Positions 1-8,500 of a DNA stretch of 64,000 bases are shown one piece after another. The notes beneath the pieces are model-generated. The model ran no database searches. It saw nothing but the letters and a program-made list of their open reading frames with translations, and was not told the origin of the DNA. This stretch comes from Apibacter muscae (GTDB lineage: Bacteria; Bacteroidota; Bacteroidia; Flavobacteriales; Weeksellaceae): positions 1 through 64,000 of the forward strand of contig NZ_SELG01000029.1 of assembly GCF_007845635.1 (NCBI RefSeq), written 5' to 3'. The position numbers were made by a program, and so were the translations under genes. Each line of letters begins with the position of its first letter. Within the stretch, counting starts at the first letter, position 1.

Positions 1-217
1 TTTCTAGATTAGGGGTGCTAATAGTGACTATATCTCCAACAATAAAGGAATTTGTATAATCCTTTGAATCAAATTCAGGATTTAATTTTTTATAATTATC
101 CTGTATACAGACAGATAATGCAAAATATTTAAGTTCTTTAATTTTATTTGTTTTTTGAGAAAATGATAAATTTATGCTAAACAAAAAAATCACTATATAA
201 AATGCTGTTTTTCTCAT
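1..217 (-). CDS. Tai4-like T6SS amidase immunity protein, partial (second copy)
   Basis: The gene begins at 217 (ATG) and runs off the left edge, so only about 72 residues are visible. It opens with a signal peptide ending near NLSFSQ, so the product should be periplasmic. The following stretch (YFALSVCIQDNYKK) has the first conserved Cys and helix typical of Tai4, the family that neutralises Tae4 peptidoglycan amidases. It is the second copy of the gene at 837-1219, offset by 1002 bp and nearly identical. It starts 7 nt after the stop of the lipoprotein gene 225-800, so it is in the same operon. The C-terminal half, including the point where the other copy is frameshifted, lies outside the window. 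Family assignment is by motif memory only. Confidence 0.6.
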   Translation of the reverse strand, partial: MRKTAFYIVIFLFSINLSFSQKTNKIKELKYFALSVCIQDNYKKLNPEFDSKDYTNSFIVGDIVTISTPNLE

Positions 218-224
218 TATTTTT

Positions 225-800
225 TTACTCTGTATATACTTTGGCATATCCAAAATTTAGATAGTCATCTTCATAAGATACCCTTTCCATAAAAGTGGTT
301 TTATTATTTATAAAAAAAAGATAGTAATTTTTCAATTCTTTCTTATCAAATAACTCTTTACAAGATTTTAATGATAATTTCTCACCCTTACTTTCTTTTT
401 GAATATAGTTTTCAAAAAAAGATTTAGCTTTATTTCTCTTTTCATCTACAAGTCTTACTAAAACACGGCATTTCACAGAATCAACCCCGATAGGAGAGGT
501 TCTAGTTCTTGGAGTAATAGGTTCACAAGAATTAAATAAATCGATAAATGTATTTACAAAATTAATTTCAGTAGAATCCTGGCTATATTTTTCATAACAA
601 AGAGAACAACCCCACTCTTTAAAATCTTGGTATGCTTGTATGTCTTTAGAAAGTTTTTCAATAATTAGACGATCTTTAATGAGTGTATCCTCAGGTATGG
701 AGATTAATTCATTTTCACTGCTGAAAGAGGGTAATTTATTTTTTTGTGAGCAGGCTATTAAACTTATTAATAAGACCAATAATATTATATATTTTTTCAT
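225..800 (-). CDS. Lipoprotein, candidate T6SS immunity protein (second copy)
   Basis: A 191-aa lipoprotein with a signal peptide and lipobox ending in Cys17 (LISLIAC). It is a paralogue of the 192-aa product of 1227-1805, from which it differs mainly by a 3-bp indel and point substitutions. Several Cys are conserved (GCSLCYEKY; LKSCKELF). The C-terminal pattern LKSCKELFDKKELKNYY resembles the Cys-helix end of Tai4 proteins, so a lipid-anchored Tai4 relative is possible. It lies in the operon downstream of the Tae4-like amidase, which suggests protection against that toxin. No recognised domain beyond this; function inferred from position. Confidence 0.6.
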   Translation of the reverse strand: MKKYIILLVLLISLIACSQKNKLPSFSSENELISIPEDTLIKDRLIIEKLSKDIQAYQDFKEWGCSLCYEKYSQDSTEINFVNTFIDLFNSCEPITPRTRTSPIGVDSVKCRVLVRLVDEKRNKAKSFFENYIQKESKGEKLSLKSCKELFDKKELKNYYLFFINNKTTFMERVSYEDDYLNFGYAKVYTE

Positions 801-836
801 GCAAATTTATTTTAATATCAATCTCCTATATTTAAA

Positions 837-1219
837 TTATAAATCAGAATCTTCTTTAAGAATATTTTTAATAAATTTTCTAAGCTTTTTTGAATTATAA
901 AATTCTATACAATTATAACATACCATATTAGCATTATTATCTTCATAGGAAGCACTAGAAGGAATTGGTTTATAAAAATCTTTTGTGTTATCATAGATAA
1001 AATTTCTAGATTAGGGGTGCTAATAGTGACTATATCTCCAACAATAAAGGAATTTGTATAATCCTTTGAATCAAATTCAGGATTTAATTTTTTATAATTA
1101 TCCTGTATACAGACAGATAATGCAAAAGATTTAAGTTCTTTAATTTTATCTGTTTTTCGAGAAAATGATAAATTAGTGCTAAACAAAAAAATCCCTATAT
1201 AAAATGCTGTTTTTTTCAT
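837..1219 (-). pseudogene. Tai4-like T6SS amidase immunity gene, broken by a single -1 frameshift
   Basis: The start is ATG at 1219 (MKKTAFYIGIFLF), followed by a signal peptide and the Tai4-like segment FALSVCIQDNYKK. After STPNLE (about 1003-1008) the frame fails and would run to 905. Shifting by one base restores a sensible C-terminus, with NMVCYNCIEFYNSKKLRK and a stop at 837-839. The total of 383 bases is one short of 128 codons. The restored C-terminus carries the second conserved Cys of Tai4. The lesion is in a short A-run/T-run. It may be a real inactivating deletion, tolerated because a second copy follows, or an assembly error. Confidence 0.7.
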
Positions 1220-1226
1220 TATTTTT

Positions 1227-1805
1227 TTACTCTGTATATACTTTGGCATATCCAAAATTTAGATAGTCATCTTCTTCAGATACCCTTTCCATAAAAGTAG
1301 TTTTGTTATTTATAAAAAAAAGATAGTAATTTCTCAATTCTTTCTTATCAAATAACTCTTTACAAGATTTTAATGATAATTTTTCACCCTTACTTTCTTT
1401 TTGAATATAGTCTTCAAAAAAAGATTTAGCCTTATTTCTTTTTTCAATCCCTATAAATCGTATTAAAACACGACATTTCACAGAATCAACTCCGATAGGT
1501 GTCCTTCTAATTCTTGGAGTAATAGGTTCACAAAAATTAAATAAATCGATAAATGTATTTCCAAAATTAATTTCAGTAGAATCCTTGCTGTATTTGTCGT
1601 AACAAAGAGAACATCCTAATTCTCTAAAATCTTGGTATGCTTGTATGTCTTTAGAAAGTTTTTCAATAATTAGACGATCTTTAATGAGTGTATCCTCAGG
1701 AATGGAGATTAATTCATTTTCACTGCTGAAAGTGGATAATTTATTTTTTTGTGAGCAGGCTGTTAAACTTGTTAATAAGACCAATAGTATTATATACTTT
1801 TTCAT
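1227..1805 (-). CDS. Lipoprotein, candidate T6SS immunity protein (first copy)
   Basis: A 192-aa lipoprotein with lipobox LTSLTAC (Cys17), encoded 6 nt downstream of the Tae4-like amidase gene. It is paralogous to the product of 225-800. The mature part is Lys/Glu-rich with conserved Cys residues (GCSLCYDKY, LKSCKELF). The Cys-containing C-terminal helix pattern is reminiscent of Tai4. Tight coupling to a peptidoglycan amidase and the predicted periplasmic lipid anchor fit an immunity role. This is inference; no family was recognised with certainty. Confidence 0.62.
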   Translation of the reverse strand: MKKYIILLVLLTSLTACSQKNKLSTFSSENELISIPEDTLIKDRLIIEKLSKDIQAYQDFRELGCSLCYDKYSKDSTEINFGNTFIDLFNFCEPITPRIRRTPIGVDSVKCRVLIRFIGIEKRNKAKSFFEDYIQKESKGEKLSLKSCKELFDKKELRNYYLFFINNKTTFMERVSEEDDYLNFGYAKVYTE

Positions 1806-1811
1806 ACATAT

Positions 1812-2408
1812 TTATTTTAATTCCCAAAAATACATAGCTTTAGCACTTTTATCATAATGATTTCCTCCAAAGACCTTTTGATTTCCACCTATCCATAAAG
1901 TTACATGCCCTCCAGCTCCAAAATCTGTAGGATTTTTTGCTAACATTACATATATTTCTTTTCTATTTTCAACAGTAAGTCCAAATTCTCCTATTGAATA
2001 ATTGGGACATGTTTCGCTAGTTTTCCACTGACAATAAGGACCTCCCCATGTTTTTTCCAACCATAATTTCATTTTAGAAGCAGTACTTATAAATCCTTTA
2101 TCTTTCATAGGCCCCTGTCTTGCTATAAAATCTATACCAATCCCACTAATTCTTCTTAATTCTACTCCTGATAACACTAGGGCTATTGAAACTTTTGCAG
2201 CACAAGCATTATAAAGTTCATGCTTATTATCTAATAGGTGAGTATTTAAATCATAATCATCTCCATACATAGATTTATATACATTGGGTCCAAACATATC
2301 CTCCGTAGCACTTTTTTTTGGATAATTTTTATACACATCACTCCATTTAGGTCTTATCGGATTAATAGGAGGAGATTCAAATCCTTGTGCTGAAACTATT
2401 ATTGCCAT
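1812..2408 (-). CDS. Tae4-like T6SS peptidoglycan amidase effector
   Basis: A 198-aa protein resembling Tae4 amidases, which cleave the gamma-D-glutamyl-meso-DAP bond in target-cell peptidoglycan. The predicted nucleophile is Cys69 in YNACAAKVSIAL, matching the family N-x-C-A pattern. The predicted catalytic His is His168 in GGHVTLW. Cys126 and Cys134 could form the disulfide known in some members. There is no signal peptide, as expected for a T6SS cargo. It sits 19 nt downstream of an orphan VgrG tail and 6 nt upstream of lipoprotein and Tai4-like genes, the usual toxin-immunity order. Confidence in family is high; activity is not tested. Confidence 0.88.
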   Translation of the reverse strand: MAIIVSAQGFESPPINPIRPKWSDVYKNYPKKSATEDMFGPNVYKSMYGDDYDLNTHLLDNKHELYNACAAKVSIALVLSGVELRRISGIGIDFIARQGPMKDKGFISTASKMKLWLEKTWGGPYCQWKTSETCPNYSIGEFGLTVENRKEIYVMLAKNPTDFGAGGHVTLWIGGNQKVFGGNHYDKSAKAMYFWELK

Positions 2409-2427
2409 AATATTAATTTATTTTTGT

Positions 2428-2997
2428 TTAAATTTTAAAATCTTCTTCCTCTTGTTGGGGATCTTCTTTTGTTAAATTTAAAGTGTAATCTTTAAAAACA
2501 TCTTTAAGTATAATTTGGTTATCTTCATCTACCACCCCAGATAACTCTAGTATATCTAATTCTTTAGCAAGTGGGGTATCATCCTCATTTTTTAAAACAA
2601 AGTCTATAGATTCTCCCGGTTTATAATTTCGAGTAAGTGCATGCAAATTCATATCTACATAGAATCTGGATTTTTCATTTAAACGAATAAAGTCATCCCC
2701 ATAGGACCAAAACATCTCCACAATCTGCGGAGAGTCATCATGAATAAACTTCCCCGGTTCTGTAACCTCATTCATATCCGGAGCCTTGTATTCAATCTTA
2801 TTCAGAGCCGTAATCAACGAATTACCCCCATACACATGCATATTTTTCATAGCTCCAAACTCCGTAATTCCCTTAGAATAACCAATAATTCTCTTATGAG
2901 CCAAAATATCCACATCACTCATCGCAGAAAGGTACGTATTGGTACCACTGGACAGAAATGTCTTTTTACCACTGTTTTGCGAAATATCGTTAGCTAA
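2428..2997 (-). pseudogene. Orphan C-terminal fragment of a T6SS VgrG spike gene
   Basis: An ATG-started reading of 164 aa exists (2922 to 2428), but the same frame stays open back to a stop at 2998-3000. That extra stretch (SQNSGKKTFLSSG) is also VgrG-like. It aligns with the tail of the VgrG at 27148-28251: both have SGKKT, then EFGAM/EMGAL, MHVYG/MHVHG and YKAPDM/YKAPNM. The gp27-like and gp5-like parts are missing. It is therefore the 3' end of a vgrG left after recombination. It may still be translated from 2922 as a small tail protein carrying the domain next to the Tae4 cargo. Confidence 0.75.
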
Positions 2998-3148
2998 TTA
3001 TATACATATTATTTTCAGCCTTAAATAAAAAAGATAAGTAGAAAATTAAAAGCTATAATAATTTTTTCATCTATTGCAGACTTTGAAATTTATTATTCTT
3101 TAGGCTTAATTTGGAAATAAGTTCATTGATAATTTTTTAATGCACTTT

Positions 3149-3499
3149 CTACCCTTCCTGCTCTTCTCCATGTCCTTTCTCTTTTACGGAGATAGTTCCT
3201 CCAGTAGTGCAAGGACAAACAGAGCAATCCAGTAGTATTTTATTTCCGTTTAGCTCATCCTTTTTTGTTGTTTCAGCCCAGTTGGTAGGTACAGGTGTAC
3301 ACGGCAAATATCCACCCGGAATTGGTTTTAATTTACACAAACCAAAAGGCTTTATATTCACTCCCGTTTGTTTATCCGCTTCGGTAGCAATAGCATGATC
3401 GCCGATAAAAAAGAAATTTTGACTACTTACTGAAAGTTTACTTTCGGCAGTTCCTTGGTTGCATTGTAGCGTTGCAGTTTCAGTTATGGTTTGTGGCAT
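3149..3499 (-). CDS. DUF4280 (PAAR-like) T6SS-associated protein
   Basis: A 116-aa protein with the DUF4280 pattern: an N-terminal beta segment with TLQCNQG, the middle motif ATEADKQTG, then FGLCKLKPIPGGYLPCTP, and a Cys-rich end (CSVCPCTTGG). DUF4280 proteins are PAAR-like and are thought to cap VgrG spikes. A paralogue lies at 24633-24983. Its place, after the lipoprotein genes rather than directly after vgrG, is repeated in the second cassette. The short Glu/Gly-rich tail carries no obvious toxin, so it is probably a structural tip or adaptor. Confidence 0.82.
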   Translation of the reverse strand: MPQTITETATLQCNQGTAESKLSVSSQNFFFIGDHAIATEADKQTGVNIKPFGLCKLKPIPGGYLPCTPVPTNWAETTKKDELNGNKILLDCSVCPCTTGGTISVKEKGHGEEQEG

Positions 3500-3515
3500 A
3501 TGCTAACTATAAAAT

Positions 3516-3581
3516 TTAATTTATGTAAGAAGAAACTAGTAGAATAAGTAAAGTAAATAGAAATATAGCTAAAAATTTCAT
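3516..3581 (-). pseudogene. Decapitated lipoprotein: signal-peptide remnant of a paralogue
   Basis: A 21-codon reading starting at 3581 matches the signal peptide start (MKFLAIFLFTLL) of the lipoprotein gene at 4268-4909. It then diverges and stops at 3516. It lies at the exact position expected if the repeat unit 4875-5218 were copied to 3547-3890, with the rest of the following gene lost. It is probably a relic of unequal recombination. Confidence 0.6.
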
Positions 3582-3890
3582 ATCCAATAAAATCCGATTA
3601 TCTATACTTTTCAGGAATCTCTTCCCCAAAAGAAGAAGTATATTCCTTAATAATTTCCCCTGTTTTTCCATTAATTTCTACATTTTGGATAATTTGGTTA
3701 CTATATTTATCTAGTTTTTTAGTATCCCAGCTTATATACCAGATGGGTTTATCATTATCAATCTCTCTCCAAACTCGGGTAAGAGGATCTAGTAGGTCAA
3801 TATTTTTACTTTCCATCCAAACCTTTACCTTTTCCCAAGGGTAATCTTTGTAAGGTGCATCATAATCAGTTTGTTTTGTTATATTTCCTT
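3547..3890. repeat. Near-identical direct repeat, left copy
   Basis: Matches 4875-5218 at an offset of 1328 with only a few differences seen by eye. It holds the start of a lipoprotein signal peptide and the C-terminal third of the preceding lipoprotein gene. The neighbouring parts of the same genes are far more diverged, so this points to a recent duplication or gene conversion. Confidence 0.8.
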
Positions 3891-4254
3891 TTTCATTATA
3901 TTCTACAACCAATCCTTTAGTAAACCCATTTGCATGAAAGGATAGAGCTTTTAGTTTACGATTTCCATTTAAATAATAATTAATTCTTAGAATAAAAGGA
4001 TTATTTTTTTCTGAAACTTCCATCCAATATTCATCTTGCACATCTCTTAAAAAAAAATCTTTATTATCCTTAGTGTATTCCCATTCATTATTTTTTTGAT
4101 GTTTATTAAATTCTTGTATATTAAATTTTCCTATAAGGCTATCTTTAGGTTGTATTGGAGTTGAAGAAATAGTTTCTATAGATGTACTGGTTTCTTGCTT
4201 TTGGCAGGAACAGACAATACTTAATAAGCTAAAGAATAATATACTTTTTTTCAT
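3598..4254 (-). CDS. Lipoprotein paralogue 3, candidate immunity to the VgrG-metallopeptidase
   Basis: A 218-aa lipoprotein (lipobox SIVCSC, about Cys17) and the third of three consecutive paralogues downstream of the VgrG-metallopeptidase. Shared elements are an N-terminal linker with STPIQPKDSL, the segment FNKHQKNxEWEY, a YwqK-like part (FHANGFTKGLVVEYNEKGN) and a C-terminal KTGEIIKE. The C-terminal third is almost identical to that of 4926-5588. The middle has diverged most, as expected if it contacts a variable toxin. Immunity is inferred from position and copy number; no enzyme motif is seen. Confidence 0.6.
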   Translation of the reverse strand: MKKSILFFSLLSIVCSCQKQETSTSIETISSTPIQPKDSLIGKFNIQEFNKHQKNNEWEYTKDNKDFFLRDVQDEYWMEVSEKNNPFILRINYYLNGNRKLKALSFHANGFTKGLVVEYNEKGNITKQTDYDAPYKDYPWEKVKVWMESKNIDLLDPLTRVWREIDNDKPIWYISWDTKKLDKYSNQIIQNVEINGKTGEIIKEYTSSFGEEIPEKYR

Positions 4255-4267
4255 GTTTAATTAAAAT

Positions 4268-4909
4268 TTATCCTTCTCTATCGAATGTTTCTGAAGATTC
4301 CTTAATAATTTTACCTGTTTTTCCATCAATTTCCACATTATAAGTAGTTTGTGTACCTACTTCATTCAATGGAATACTCCAGCTTATATACCAAATAGGC
4401 TTGTCATTATCATTGTTTCTTCCTACGGAAGTAAGAGGATCCATTAAATCAATATTTTTACTTTCCATCCAAACCCTTACCTTTTCCCAAGGGTAATCTT
4501 TGTAAGGTGCATCATAATCGGTTTGTTTTATTATATTTCCCTTTTCATCATAATCAGTCCAAATTCCTTTATTAAAACCATTTCCATGAAAATAATTTCC
4601 TTTAGTTTTAATAATTCCTTTTGTATTAAAAAATTTATATGTACTAAAAGGGTATTTTAAGTAATTAATATCCACTACATATCCATCTCCCTCAATGTAA
4701 GTTTCTCTAATTTCATTTCCATCTTTATCTATATATTCCCATTCATCGTTTTTTTGATGTTTATTAAATTTTTGTATATTAAAATTTCCCATAAGGCTAT
4801 CTTTAGGTTGTATTGGAGTTGAGAAAATAGTTTCTATAGATGTACTGGTTTCTTGTCTCTGGCAGGAAGAAAGTAGTAAAGTAAATAGAAATATAGCTAA
4901 AAATTTCAT
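4268..4909 (-). CDS. Lipoprotein paralogue 2, candidate immunity protein
   Basis: A start at 4909 gives MKFLAIFLF with a proper signal peptide and lipobox (LLSSC, about Cys16). A longer reading to 4999 would begin inside the end of the previous gene and lose the signal peptide, so 4909 is preferred. The 213-aa product shares STPIQPKDSL, the FNKHQKNDEWEY segment and a YwqK-like FHGNGFNKGIWTDYDEKGN stretch with its two neighbours. Its C-terminus (TFDREG) differs from the other two. Predicted to be periplasmic and lipid-anchored; function inferred from context. Confidence 0.6.
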   Translation of the reverse strand: MKFLAIFLFTLLLSSCQRQETSTSIETIFSTPIQPKDSLMGNFNIQKFNKHQKNDEWEYIDKDGNEIRETYIEGDGYVVDINYLKYPFSTYKFFNTKGIIKTKGNYFHGNGFNKGIWTDYDEKGNIIKQTDYDAPYKDYPWEKVRVWMESKNIDLMDPLTSVGRNNDNDKPIWYISWSIPLNEVGTQTTYNVEIDGKTGKIIKESSETFDREG

Positions 4910-5218
4910 ATCCAATAAAATCCGATTATCTATACTTTTCAGGAATCTCTTCCCCAAAAGAAGAAGTATATTCCTTAATAATTTCCCCTGTTTTTCCATT
5001 AATTTCTACATTTTGGATAATTTGGTTACTATATTTATCTAGTTTTTTAGTATCCCAGCTTATATACCAGATGGGTTTATCATTATCAATCTCTCTCCAA
5101 ACTCGGGTAAGAGGATCTAGTAGATCAATATTTTTACTTTCCATCCAAACCTTTACCTTTTCCCAAGGGTAATCTTTGTAAGGAGCATCATAATCAGTTT
5201 GTTTTATTATATTTCCTT
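4875..5218. repeat. Near-identical direct repeat, right copy
   Basis: Partner of 3547-3890. It spans the junction between the lipoprotein genes 4926-5588 and 4268-4909. The identical C-terminal third of the two products (from the KDYPW region to EEIPEKYR) is encoded here. Confidence 0.8.
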
Positions 5219-5588
5219 TTTCATCATAATCAGTCATAACTCCTCTAATAAAAGCATTTCCATGAAATTGAAAACTTTTTTGAGCAATGTTGCCATTAGG
5301 ATAAAAATATTTATTAATGTCAAAAATATTTTTATTATTTGTAATTTTTATAATATAGCCTTCATTTCCATCTTTTATATTTCTAATTTCATTTCCATCT
5401 TTATCTATATATTCCCATTCATCGTTTTTTTGATGTTTATTAAATTCTTGTATATTAAATTTTTCCATAAGGCTATCTTTAGGTTGTACTGGGGTTGAGG
5501 AAATGGTTTTTATAGGTTTACTGGTTTCTTGCTTTTGGCAGGAAATGCACACAGGAATTACTAAAATAAAAAAAAGATATTTTTTCAT
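4926..5588 (-). CDS. Lipoprotein paralogue 1, candidate immunity to the VgrG-metallopeptidase
   Basis: A 220-aa lipoprotein (lipobox VCISC, about Cys17) that starts 3 nt after the stop of the VgrG-metallopeptidase gene, an arrangement typical of toxin and immunity. It contains FNKHQKNDEWEYIDKDGNE and YwqK-like repeats (FHGNAFIRGVMTDYDEKGN). The end is nearly the same as in paralogue 3. Being first after the toxin, it is the best candidate for the cognate immunity protein; the other two may be spares or protect against variant toxins. Confidence 0.65.
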   Translation of the reverse strand: MKKYLFFILVIPVCISCQKQETSKPIKTISSTPVQPKDSLMEKFNIQEFNKHQKNDEWEYIDKDGNEIRNIKDGNEGYIIKITNNKNIFDINKYFYPNGNIAQKSFQFHGNAFIRGVMTDYDEKGNIIKQTDYDAPYKDYPWEKVKVWMESKNIDLLDPLTRVWREIDNDKPIWYISWDTKKLDKYSNQIIQNVEINGKTGEIIKEYTSSFGEEIPEKYR

Positions 5589-5591
5589 AAT

Positions 5592-8500
5592 TTATTCAGG
5601 TTTTACTTGCGAATGTTTTCTAATTAAATCCCACTGCCATTTCCAGGTAGCATAGCGGGTGGCGGTATAATCCATAATATTTTCTGTTTTTTTAGGAAAG
5701 GTAAAAGTACTATCATTATCAAAAGTATGGTATAAGCCCAAGCCATGCAATAATTCATGAACCAAGCAAGTAGGCTTCCTGCTGGCATACTTGTAAACCA
5801 AAGCAAAATAGGAAGGAATTTCAAAAACCTCTCCACCGGTACCCGGGCAAGGAAGATCGAATATATAAATAATAAAGGCTCCCGGATATTTTCCTGCTAA
5901 GTTATAATTACTTATCATGTAAGTATGTAATTTTCCTCTTCCAGAAGAATCATGTCCATAAACAAGCTGTCCCCCTCTTATAAAAGTTCGTTCAAAAATA
6001 CGGTTATTACGAAGATCAACGGAATTATCAATAATTATATTGGGAGTAATTAAAGCCTGTCCTAAATATTTTTTTAGTTTGGCTTCTTCTCCTGTTATTT
6101 TACCAGTTTCTCCGGTTTTTGATTTATTAATAATATTTGTTTTCACAGGAGCTAATACAATATCTATTTTACGCCGGTCTACCTTTCCGTTTTTATGTAT
6201 TTTTAGTCTACCTGCCAGTTTTTCATCGGCATAAACATCAATGTATTGGTCAGCATTAAAGGTCTTTATACATTTTACAGTTAAATAATCGGGTAAGGTG
6301 TGTTTTCCTTTGGTTTTGGTGGTTATTTCTGTTTTATTTAATTGAAAAAGGGTTTTGTCGTACTTAAATTCCAGTTTTTTAGGAGGTTCTTCTATATGCA
6401 ATTTCAAACTAAATTTAGCTGTTTTATCTTTAAATAAACTAGCCCAGGGTACAATGTAGAAATCCTTAGTAAAGGGAACAGATAATACATTGTACTTTTT
6501 TAAAAGTTTGGTATATTCTGCACTGTCCGGAACAATGTTATTTCCGTAATTATTATTGGAAATTTTACCACCATCTCTATTTTTTCCTACTATATCTTTA
6601 TACGCTTTGGTATCTCCCGGGTTTCTTCCAGTATCGCCCAAACGCATCCAGTCAAAACCAAATTCTCCATCCCAGTTATTATGCGGGCGAAACTGAACTG
6701 TACATTTCGCTTCTATTTTGTATTGTTGAGGGGTGTAAACATCAGCTTTATTACTAAGCGCATTTTTGGTTTCCCCTCTAAACTCTGCAATACCCTTAGA
6801 ATTTAGAGTTGCTAATTCATCGGAATGTAAAAACAGCTTTTGTCCCCCCTGTACATAAGTTTCCGGGCTTTCCAGCTTTATTTCGTTTTGCGAGTTTATC
6901 AAAGCCTTTCCTGCCTGGGTATGGTAATAATCGCTTACCAATTGTTGCATAAAAGGAGTATTGACCAACATTTTTTCAAAAGCTTCCGATAGCATTTTTT
7001 GCCCGGCACGCAGAGTTAGGTTTTTCTCCGCCTCAATATTAATATAAGGCGCCAAAATATTAATAATATCCAAAGCCCTTAAGGTAAGCGTATCCTTATC
7101 AATCTCAATATGCAGTTGGTTACCCTTACGATCCGCAAGAACAATATTCTTCAGCTCCTCAAACTCCAGCTTTTCCCCCTGCTTCGTTTTCAAAACCTTA
7201 AACCGATTATCTTCTGTTTGGTAGTTGCTAATCTGGCTACCATTATTCAAAGAACCCGTAACCACAGGAAACTCCGCATTTCCCCTGCGGAAAGAAACCA
7301 AAACCTCTTCTCCCTTTTCCGGCATTAAGTGTAAACCCCGATCTTGCCCCGCATATCCCTGCACCAATCGCACCCAAGGAGTTAATTCACTCTCGCCCTT
7401 TTGCCAGAAAAACCGAAGCCTTACCCGGTTCATTTTCAGCGGATCATCCACCTCCGCCACCACTGCACTTTGGTCATCTGCCCGAGGATAAGCATTCTCA
7501 TCCCAATACGGAGCAATCAGCTGTTCCCTAGGTATAGCAGAAAACTCATTCCTATACCCATGCGTATCATAAGTATGTTCTATTTTTTGAATTAAATAAC
7601 TTTCAATAGGAACCTTCTTTCCATTCTCAAAGGTTTGTATTTCCGGAATATGCGCCAACATTTTTGCAATATCACCCAAACGCAAACCCGGTTGCGTGGT
7701 TTTAGCCTCTACCCATACCAAATTTTCTAAGGCTGATTGCTGTATTTTTAGTTTATTTTGTTGTTCTATATCTTGGTCTTCACTTAAAGCATCAAAATAA
7801 AAAGAAGTTTCAGAAGAAGGGTATATTTTTTTAGCTTCTGTAACGGCATGATGTAAAAAAGGATTGACCAAATACAAAGAATTACTAGGCGCAAAAGTTT
7901 TACTATTTAAACTTTGAACAGACGCCGCAGATGGATAATAGTTCTCACGAATAGAATGCTGGGGGGCAACCCCGGTACTTATTTCGTATTCCAAATAATC
8001 TTGACCCTCATAAATAGGTGTTCTTCTTTGGTTGCCTCTACCAAAAATCAGTTGCGAGCCATTCCAGAAAAAGTATTCACCGTAACGGATGGCTAGTCTT
8101 TGCATAAAAGCAAAAATAGTCTCGTTATACGAAACCGTATAAGGAATAAGAGAAGAATAGTTAGGCTCGCAAATAAATTCCACCCGATCCCCCGAATATT
8201 CAGAAAAAGCTTTGTTTAAAATTTCTTTTAAAGATTGATTTAGATAGCTTCTGCATCTTTTTTGAGTATCCAGTAATACAGAAAAAGATTTAGCCTCAAT
8301 TACAATAAAAGGATATTTATTTTTCTTCTTATAATTTACCCGAGTAACTACTCCTGTATAAAGAGCAATTGTTTCTCCTTTTTTACGGAATTGTATAGAT
8401 AAATTAGAACCTAACAGCTGTTTAGAATTACTTAGCGGATAAGCGTCTTTATCCCCAAAAGCTTCGCTAGGGCAAATTAAATGATAAGTAGTATGAGAGA

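Larger units (their letters stand above)
1..1823. repeat. About 1.0-kb tandem duplication of an immunity gene pair
   Basis: Positions 1-818 match 1003-1823 at an offset of 1002 (1005 after a 3-bp indel). The unit carries a lipoprotein gene followed by a Tai4-like gene. Similarity stops just upstream of the lipoprotein start codons, where one copy meets the Tai4-like tail and the other meets the amidase gene. The copies differ by scattered substitutions. The left copy continues beyond the window. Confidence 0.85.

Noticed and set aside
905-1255. Intact 116-aa ORF as a gene product
   Set aside because: Its N-terminal 12 residues overlap the upstream gene, and its C-terminal part is out-of-frame sequence; the Tai4-like end is in another frame.
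4909-4999. Longer start for the second lipoprotein
   Set aside because: It would hide the signal peptide and overlap the previous gene; the ATG at 4909 gives a lipobox protein.
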